NCBI GenBank assembly: GCA_002633005.1
Contig: NMRA01000015.1
Location: 1,539,671 to 1,603,670, forward strand
DNA length: 64,000 nucleotides
DNA from: Phoronis australis
Taxonomy: Eukaryota > Phoronida > Phoronidae
Direction of reading: 5' to 3'
Part shown: positions 59,001 through 64,000 of the stretch, in pieces
Numbering within the stretch: the first letter of the stretch is position 1
Layout: every line of letters begins with the position of its first letter
Translations under genes and position numbers: made by a program
The notes under the pieces: model-generated
What the model was told of the DNA's origin: nothing
Database searches by the model: none
The model's input: only the letters and a program-made list of their open reading frames with translations

Positions 59001-61619
59001 CACCACCAACCTGTCAAGTAAGCCACCCAGGTCATATGACCCAGACACATATGGCTTAGATATCAACACAACAGAGCACATAAGCTAATTATAGCCAAGA
59101 GAGTATAACTCCCACAGTTCTAGGTCAACAACTTTTTTTAGACATATGTTAGGTCTTCAATCACACTGAGAGACAAGAAATTGTAACTTGAACTTATTAT
59201 GGAGACCAGCTATCCTACCATCAACTTCATGTGAAAAAAAATGAATCTCCATGTTTAAAAACAGCGTGCAGTAAAAAATCTTCAATTTGGGACAGAAATA
59301 AATTATTTCCCTCCAGGTGAGAGCGTGTGCCAAATTTTAGAAATAGGCACAATGCATCCTGAATTCAAGAATTATGATCAATGACAAATGATCATTAACC
59401 TTAATGGTAGACACTGTGAAAACGTATGAAAATGTTGCGTTGCGTTGGTGGCTATTTTCAACGATATCATGAGCTGCCAAATCAATTTTTAGTATCTGCA
59501 AATACCGGTAAAAACCACAGCATCTGATATTTGAGAAACAATAAAAATGTCAAAATTGTAAATGTCTCTTCAGATCACAAAAATTACGTCTTAATAATTG
59601 GTTCCCAAATTTACACTGTCTCCATAACAGTAGTTATTTACTGATGACAAGACAGTCTTTAGTCTAATCATTAGGAACAAAAACTTTGTGTTTTGTTACT
59701 TCATGTATTTTGTTGGACAAACGGGCCGCGTAAAGTAGGGAATGAATGGAACATAATTCCTTTCAAGGTTCCACCGACATGAACTTTTACGTGAGATATT
59801 TGAATATCCCAATGCACAAAGGTGGCAAGAGAGGGCACATAGCCCCTGCAGTTTGTCATTGGGGACATGATACTCCACATCACGCTATGTACAACATTCC
59901 AGCCAAATGTATTTTGAATGGCGGTAGTTGAGTTCCAGCTACCAAGTTTTCACCTAGTCAAAAACACTTATAAAAGCGTTTACTTTCTTCAGCAAACCTG
60001 TTTGATTCTTTGCGTATCCTCCATGAAGCATGTCAATGAGGTGTCATCAACTTTTTCACAGTACATGATCAGTACTCATAGCTTAGGTGATGTCACACAA
60101 CTTAAGTTGCATTTACACAAGAGACGGCTGACACGGAGGAACTAACACGGAACAGCTGATCAGGAGCAAGTGTGTGTAAACAAGACAGACACGGAGCAAG
60201 TTGACGCTGCGGCGGCCATTTTTGATATCGATTTGATAGACAGAGCGAGCTGTACTCTATCAGTTGCTGTAGTATCAAGTATACGTCTAATCACAACTGG
60301 CACAGGGCGGAAAGGGATCATCTTTCAATGTCCTTGCGCATCAGCGTATATGAGGGTGATCCGCTGGCATTCCATGTGGTTTGGTTGTTCGCTATTGTTT
60401 ATGCAAGCAAGCACAGACAGTCTTCGTGTAAGTGCTGATTCAGTTTGTGATCTAATGTCGTGTAAATACGACTTAAGTGAGCAAGTCACGCTGCCACAAC
60501 TGACACAGTGACAATTGTCTCTCGTATAAAAGTGACTTTAGGACTCGGAAATAAACCTGTAACATCACCAAACCTGTGAGTGGCGAGGAAAGCTTTTAAG
60601 TGCAACTCAACAGAATTTGATAAATATGTTCAAGTATGTTGACTAAATTGTCTTTAGATTCATGAAATGGTATTTGTTATAACTCAATGCCTACATATGC
60701 AAGCTTCATTCGCCGAGTTTTTTAGTTTTTAATGATCAGTTTTTAACATGAAGGACTATCGCCTGTAGATCAAGTCATATCACAGACGGTGTTACTGCCA
60801 ATGGTGGTAATTGGCGACTTTAAGGAAAACACTGAAAATTGACATTGCCTTTAATATTTTTAAAATGTTCATTTAAACCACCTGTGAATAGAAGGCGTAT
60901 TGTCAAACAAAAACTTCACTGATGAAGATGTTACAACCCACTTGATTCCATGGGTCGCTCAATACTGGAAAACAGACAAAGTACCTAGTAAACAAACAAA
61001 TAATTGATGACTACAGCAAAAAAGATTTTAAATCACTATACTATATTTTACAAAAAAATATTTTTAGTCCAAAACTGTAGGTGTTAAAACTGCATTTCAT
61101 CAGTACTTAGCTATCAAAAAACATATAATGAATTAAGCTACTTAAGGTCATAACATTTCTCTCATAATATCCTTACTGAGGCTCAGGAGCCATTTCCGTT
61201 AACAACAAGCACATTGAAACAATCAGATATTCAAGAAAACATTTCAGAGTTCACTGGGGTTTGCCTTGACCTAAAGACCTAAAATTGTGAATTTGAGAAT
61301 GGCATATGTACGCATTACTTGTGACTTGAGATGGCAGGAACAAGTCAAGACCAGATGAGCTTGATGTTTTTAAATCCAAAGCGCTTCTTTTAAGATTTTA
61401 ACATTGACAGCTAAAATGACCCTTTAAATTTGATCTGTAACTTAATGGCAATTGCATAAATAAGTTTAACAAGCATATTCTTTAGAAAGTTTTGTGAACT
61501 GCCATAAAGCAGCAAAATCCAAATAGTTACCTTGATATTGTAACCATACTTGTCTGCTGATCGGATGAAACGGTTAAATCCATCAGTTTGTGCCGTTGCG
61601 ACAGTGAACACCACCAGTT
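34912..61619 (-). CDS. PLOD: Procollagen-lysine 2-oxoglutarate 5-dioxygenase (lysyl hydroxylase), signal-peptide exon missing
   Basis: Exons 5' to 3': 61531-61619, 52350-52486, 50896-51010, 49639-49690, 49212-49324, 48981-49044, 48458-48555, 47870-47971, 47310-47441, 46323-46441, 45337-45438, 43888-44013, 43240-43381, 42550-42666, 41599-41667, 38048-38152, 37542-37688, 36674-36802, 35107-35262. Two exons are repeated at 44465-44590 and 44119-44260, and there is an alternative last exon at 34912-35067. Phases agree and give about 703 residues; the family has about 730, so only the signal peptide is missing. Landmarks: [29 protein letters not shown], the acidic QDDDQLFYT run of the glycosyltransferase-like domain, [77 protein letters not shown] with the iron-binding H-x-D, and a last exon with the distal His and Arg. 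It hydroxylates collagen lysines in the ER using Fe(II) and 2-oxoglutarate. Invertebrates usually have one PLOD, so I do not choose between PLOD1-3. Confidence 0.95.
35107..35262 (-). CDS. PLOD terminal exon, copy a
   Basis: 51 codons plus TAG after a TATTGCAG acceptor, phase 0. It reads [20 protein letters not shown], then [14 protein letters not shown] and [11 protein letters not shown]. It contains the distal metal-ligand His of LTHYHEG and the 2-oxoglutarate-binding Arg of TRYI. The usual GGGC is GGGA here. It follows exon 36674-36802 (ends VGVDYE) correctly. Confidence 0.92.
   Translation of the reverse strand, partial: GGGARFIRSNCSVILTKEGWAFIHPGRLTHYHEGLTTTAGTRYIMVSFIDP
38939..40330 (+). 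pseudogene. Degenerate copy of a widespread invertebrate repeat-borne gene family (EEADT...HAFT...LRWHLF)
   Basis: Successive frames, broken by stops and shifts, give [20 protein letters not shown] and CTDKSN (38980-39080), [15 protein letters not shown] (39265), [20 protein letters not shown] with [15 protein letters not shown] (39465-39590), [37 protein letters not shown] (39940), [21 protein letters not shown] and a Cys-rich tail CKNYC...C (after 40190). This order matches a large uncharacterised family found in many copies in cnidarian, mollusc and lancelet genomes, perhaps carrying a PIN-like nuclease fold (S-x-D-x-D-V-L). This copy cannot encode the full protein. It lies in the PLOD intron between exons 38048-38152 and 41599-41667, on the opposite strand. 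Confidence 0.65.
40305..40400. repeat. ~46-bp tandem duplication
   Basis: 'gacagtgatggctatagtagtgatctatagactgattt' occurs twice head to tail, at the end of the degenerate family copy. Confidence 0.85.
43205..44659 (-). repeat. Near-identical duplication of two PLOD exons, probably unmerged alleles
   Basis: 43205-44082 (878 bp) and 44084-44659 (576 bp) are the same sequence, separated by a single N at 44083. Both contain the exons LWSNFWGAL (43888-44013; 44465-44590) and LWNVPYVSG (43240-43381; 44119-44260). They differ by single bases (one gives GAYL versus GVYL) and by about 302 bp of intron (about 43583-43885) present only in the first. The protein needs each exon once. The N joint and the indel fit two haplotypes scaffolded side by side. 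A true recent tandem duplication would give a frame-preserving 268-nt exon pair only by coincidence; 268 is not a multiple of three. Confidence 0.85.
48700..48855. repeat. 78-bp tandem duplication in a PLOD intron
   Basis: Two nearly identical copies beginning 'cagcataaaaatgaacaatg' at 48700 and 48778. Recent and non-coding. Confidence 0.9.
53314..54280. mobile_element. TIR/foldback element with ACTTGGCGAAAT termini
   Basis: A perfect 12-bp-arm palindrome (ACTTGGCGAAAT AA ATTTCGCCAAGT) occurs at 53314-53339 and again 50 bp later at 53364-53389. Single right-type ends AATTTCGCCAAGT occur at about 54079-54091 and 54266-54278. The body between is GC-richer and has 'aagatggcggctgtggcggccatttt'. 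It looks like a non-autonomous TIR transposon with nested or repeated ends. A frame across 53418-53879 includes an N and has no family resemblance. Confidence 0.6.
54966..55120 (+). mobile_element. tRNA-derived SINE
   Basis: 'ggcagtgtggcctggttgataagtgg' at 54974-55000 is an A-box region, and GGTTCGAGTCC at 55025-55035 is a perfect B box at tRNA-like spacing. The downstream body is 'ttgagccaggtatctagctcctcagctcggttttaatc'. It does not fold as an intact tRNA. Its head resembles the element whose A box is amplified at 17911-18175. Confidence 0.75.
55412..55460. repeat. (CA)n/(CG) microsatellite
   Basis: Interrupted acacacac/gcgcacac dinucleotide run in the large PLOD intron. Confidence 0.9.
56100..58385. 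repeat. Degenerate ~140-bp repeat array with a CTCF-like motif per monomer
   Basis: The phrase 'tgccactagggggc(a/g)c' or a variant recurs near 56125, 56544, 56680, 56950, 57195, 57333, 57480, 57636, 57751, 57896, 58043 and 58178, mostly 115-156 bp apart. Between the motifs the phrases 'ccaaatttcatgaaaat', 'agatcctgcaa.gg.tt.aggagataca', 'tcgtcatctgt' and 'ccgaaag' recur. The block ends 'ggacaccggacgaacaggg...ggcgcataaaa'. An internal new start 'caagagcaacgtggagcgttgaaatgc' at 57133 matches the repeat at 1895. No coding capacity is seen. Confidence 0.8.
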
Positions 61620-62954
61620 CTGTAACAAGCATATACAATAGTACTCAACTTTGAATTCAGAAAAAAAAATTAAATTCACCAGGTAAATAATCAGCGATAA
61701 AATTATAATTCTTAACCAATAAGTATAATTATGTTATTTCACATTCGAAGCTGTGGAGGCAATATTCTAACTACACGTCTAGTAAGTGGGACATTTTTGT
61801 AAAAAGTTAGCAAACAAAGACATTTTCTTAAAAAAGGACGTTATCCTCAAATTGAGACTCAGACATTCGGCAAAATCCAAAATGGAATAATCACAAATAC
61901 TGAAAAATTTTCAAATGTCCAAAATGTTTGAGTCAATGTTATTTCATATAAAAGTTTCAGACTTTTTGTCTCATATTCTAGGACAAAATGCATAAGGGGC
62001 AAAATTTAAGAAAAGAGAATACCAGTAAAAGCAAAAATCACTTTCCATCACAAAAACCAACTTTTGATTTTGAAATTGGCTTCAAGTTGTTCCTTAAAAG
62101 AGCTTGATGCTTAGCATAATGCCAGCTCGCCAAATGTGATCAGATAAATTTCCCAGGTCACCAAACGGAAGCAGCAGTCACCATACCTCATTGGCAACAG
62201 GCAAAAATATTCTTGAACAAAAATTAGGAGTGTCTTTGGATTTTTGCTAAACGATTCCAACTTCCGTTTAATTACTTCCTGCTGTATCTTGACCTGAGTG
62301 CGTGCTCGGATGTGTGCATGGCAACTTCATGGCAACATGGGATTTTTTGCCAGGTTGTCAAACAAAATCAGAACAGCAGATTGCTACATCCAGCTCTGCA
62401 TGGTCAAAATAGATGTGATTAATGGTCTTGAAGACAGACAGGTTATAACTGGTTGAGACAGGTTCACTTGTCGTGTTATATAATTTTATTTGCTAATGCC
62501 ATGCCTGGTCTCAAGCAATGTAACAAACCACCAGTTTTTTTGCAAGACCGAAACTCACTTACTCATCTGAAAAAGGAAAAGTTCAGTAAAATTTCAGAGT
62601 GGCAAGTGGTCTAAATCAAAGGCTAGTTACTTTGACACACCAACAGTTTCTAGCCACATCAAATATTCCAGAAACTGTTGTAAACTCAATTTTTACACAG
62701 TTTCCTAGGCAACCAATACATCACTATCGTTAGTTCTTCAGCAAACTGTGTTTTGCCAATTATGAAAACTTTTCTAAAATTTCGTACATGCAAGTGAAAA
62801 TCAAGAGCAAACTTATTAAAATGTCGATAGTTTTGTTCACCACAAAAGCCCTCGACCCATGGCCCACATTGACATGGCAATATATTTCCCTCTCATTAAG
62901 ACCTCATTAATGGCCAGAGGGTAATTAACAGTATGTTTGATATAGGTGTAGCAG

Positions 62955-63655
62955 CATAGGCGGATTTAGGGGGGGGCCCAGGCGGCCCGGGCCCCCCCCC
63001 CTTGGCTGCCGCAAAAAAAAATAAAACAGCAAGAGCGTAGGGAAATGGTGAGTTTATTAATCAAACCCGGTAATTAAAATTATACGGATGAAAAGAAGAT
63101 TTAAATGTGTGCAGTTTTAGTGTTTGGGGGGGGGGCTCAAACCCAATTTCAAGTGTCAAATTCGGAACACGNNNNNNNNNNNNNNNNNNNNNNNNNNNNN
63201 NNNNNNNNNNNNNNNNNNNNNNNNNNNNNNNNNNNNNNNNNNNNNNNNNNNNNNNNNNNNNNNNNNNNNNNNNNNNNNNNNNNNNNNNNNNNNNNNNNNN
63301 NNNNNNNNNNNNNNNNNNNNNNNNNNNNNNNNNNNNNNNNNNNNNNNNNNNNNNNNNNNNNNNNNNNNNNNNNNNNNNNNNNNNNNNNNNNNNNNNNNNN
63401 NNNNNNNNNNNNNNNNNNNNNNNNNNNNNNNNNNNNNNNNNNNNNNNNNNNNNNNNNNNNNNNNNNNNNNNNNNNNNNNNNNNNNNNNNNNNNNNNNNNN
63501 NNNNNNNNNNNNNNNNNNNNNNNNNNNNNNNNTCCCCCCATTCGGTGCTATGCGCATCTACAATCGTGGTTCAGTTTGCGCAAATGCTTACAGCCGGACA
63601 AAATGTTGGGCCCCCCCCTTGCGATATCCTAGATCCGCCACTGAGCAGGGAAATT
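62955..63655. mobile_element. Non-autonomous element with G-rich ends, containing an assembly gap
   Basis: The left end 'aggcggatttagggggggggccc' and right end '...gggcccccccccttgcgatatcctagatccgccactg' are roughly inverted copies of each other (GGCGGAT.TAGG). They match the ends of the short element at 8495-8690. The interior is mostly the N run 63172-63532, so content is unknown. Confidence 0.6.
63172..63532. other. Assembly gap (361 N)
   Basis: Run of N within the G-rich-ended element. Apparent frames across it are meaningless. Confidence 1.
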
Positions 63656-64000
63656 AGGATACACATCCAGAATGAACTTGAAACGGCAATATGGCACCCA
63701 TTTGTAGGAGTTTCCATGAAGAAGTCACTTGTTTGTTGGGTTTTCTTTAAGATCAACCACCAACCCTTTGACCCTTTGTAGGTGATAGTTTATTGACCAT
63801 AGACCTTTTCTTGGAGTCTTTTTAACTCATTAAGCCGCAACAAAACAAGAAGAAATATCATGTTGTCAAAAGAAGAAATATCATGTTGTCAAAAATGAGT
63901 ACATTTTAGACTTTGCAACCAAGCATTTTTAACTCCCTAGACTTGAGTTTTTACCAAAGAATTGAACATTGACAGTTTCAATGGGAAAATGCCTCTAAAA

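Larger units (their letters stand above)
52487..61530. other. Large PLOD intron (~9 kb)
   Basis: Separates the first visible exon (61531-61619) from VLGMGMEW (52486). Apart from the mobile and repeat entries listed, I see no conserved coding exon. A stretch near 60090-60560 has TATAAA (60525-60530) followed 20 bp later by AATAAA (60550-60555) and a TGTCACACAACTT start-like motif at about 60092. This could be a solo LTR, but no target duplication was found. Confidence 0.5.
61620..64000. other. Upstream of first visible PLOD exon; no exon recognised
   Basis: The exon at 61531-61619 starts with a 2-base carry (reads [14 protein letters not shown]), so a signal-peptide exon must lie upstream. 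I looked for a start codon plus hydrophobic stretch and a phase-1 donor on the minus strand up to the right edge and found none convincing. A short duplication 'agaagaaatatcatgttgtcaaa' is at 63849-63893. Confidence 0.5.

Noticed and set aside
60170-60511. 113-codon plus-strand ORF
   Set aside because: No recognisable motif, no splice or start support, and it lies in a region with LTR-like TATA/AATAAA signals in the large PLOD intron.
63105-63781. Several long ORFs near the right end
   Set aside because: They owe their length to the 361-N gap and the G/C runs of a transposon end.

Overview
The window is intron-rich animal genomic DNA with assembly gaps (runs of N at 4500-5142 and 63172-63532, single Ns at 44083 and 53770). 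Three conserved metazoan genes can be rebuilt exon by exon from GT-AG boundaries whose reading phases agree throughout. The dense introns, short exons and the type of mobile-element debris suggest a marine invertebrate, probably a deuterostome such as a hemichordate or lancelet. The species is an inference, not something read from the sequence.

Layout. (1) 1697-28002, minus strand: a P5B-type ATPase of the ATP13A2/ATP13A3 group (lysosomal/endosomal polyamine transporter family). 23 coding exons total 977 in-frame codons; the last membrane exons lie beyond the left edge. (2) 29016-33950, plus strand: MKKS/BBS6 (group II chaperonin-like BBS assembly factor), complete in four coding exons (564 aa). 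It is preceded on the same leader by two small membrane-peptide ORFs, with a poly(A) signal in the intron between them and the MKKS start. ATP13A and MKKS are head to head, with about 1 kb between the ATP13A start codon and the first MKKS-leader ORF. (3) 34912-61619, minus strand: a procollagen-lysine 2-oxoglutarate 5-dioxygenase (PLOD). About 703 residues are visible in 19 exon positions; the signal-peptide exon was not found and is probably beyond the right edge. MKKS and PLOD are tail to tail.

The most interesting signals are: the upstream peptide ORFs of MKKS with an intronic poly(A) signal, the architecture described for human MKKS; two tandem exon duplications that look mutually exclusive (an ATP13A N-domain exon at 11.2/10.6 kb, and the PLOD terminal exon carrying part of the active site at 35.2/35.0 kb); repeated minisatellites starting at or just inside 5' splice donors of ATP13A, two of them made from the exon-donor junction itself; an 18-bp array that looks like an amplified A box of a tRNA-derived SINE; a TIR element with perfect 6-bp target duplication carrying a zinc-finger ORF; and a roughly 140-bp degenerate repeat that places a CTCF-consensus-like motif about once per monomer.

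The remaining sequence is intron and short intergenic DNA with fragments of Penelope-like, non-LTR and hAT-like elements, TIR/foldback repeats and simple repeats. Apparent ORFs there are mostly open by chance or by repeat periodicity. I see no rRNA, canonical tRNA or CRISPR.
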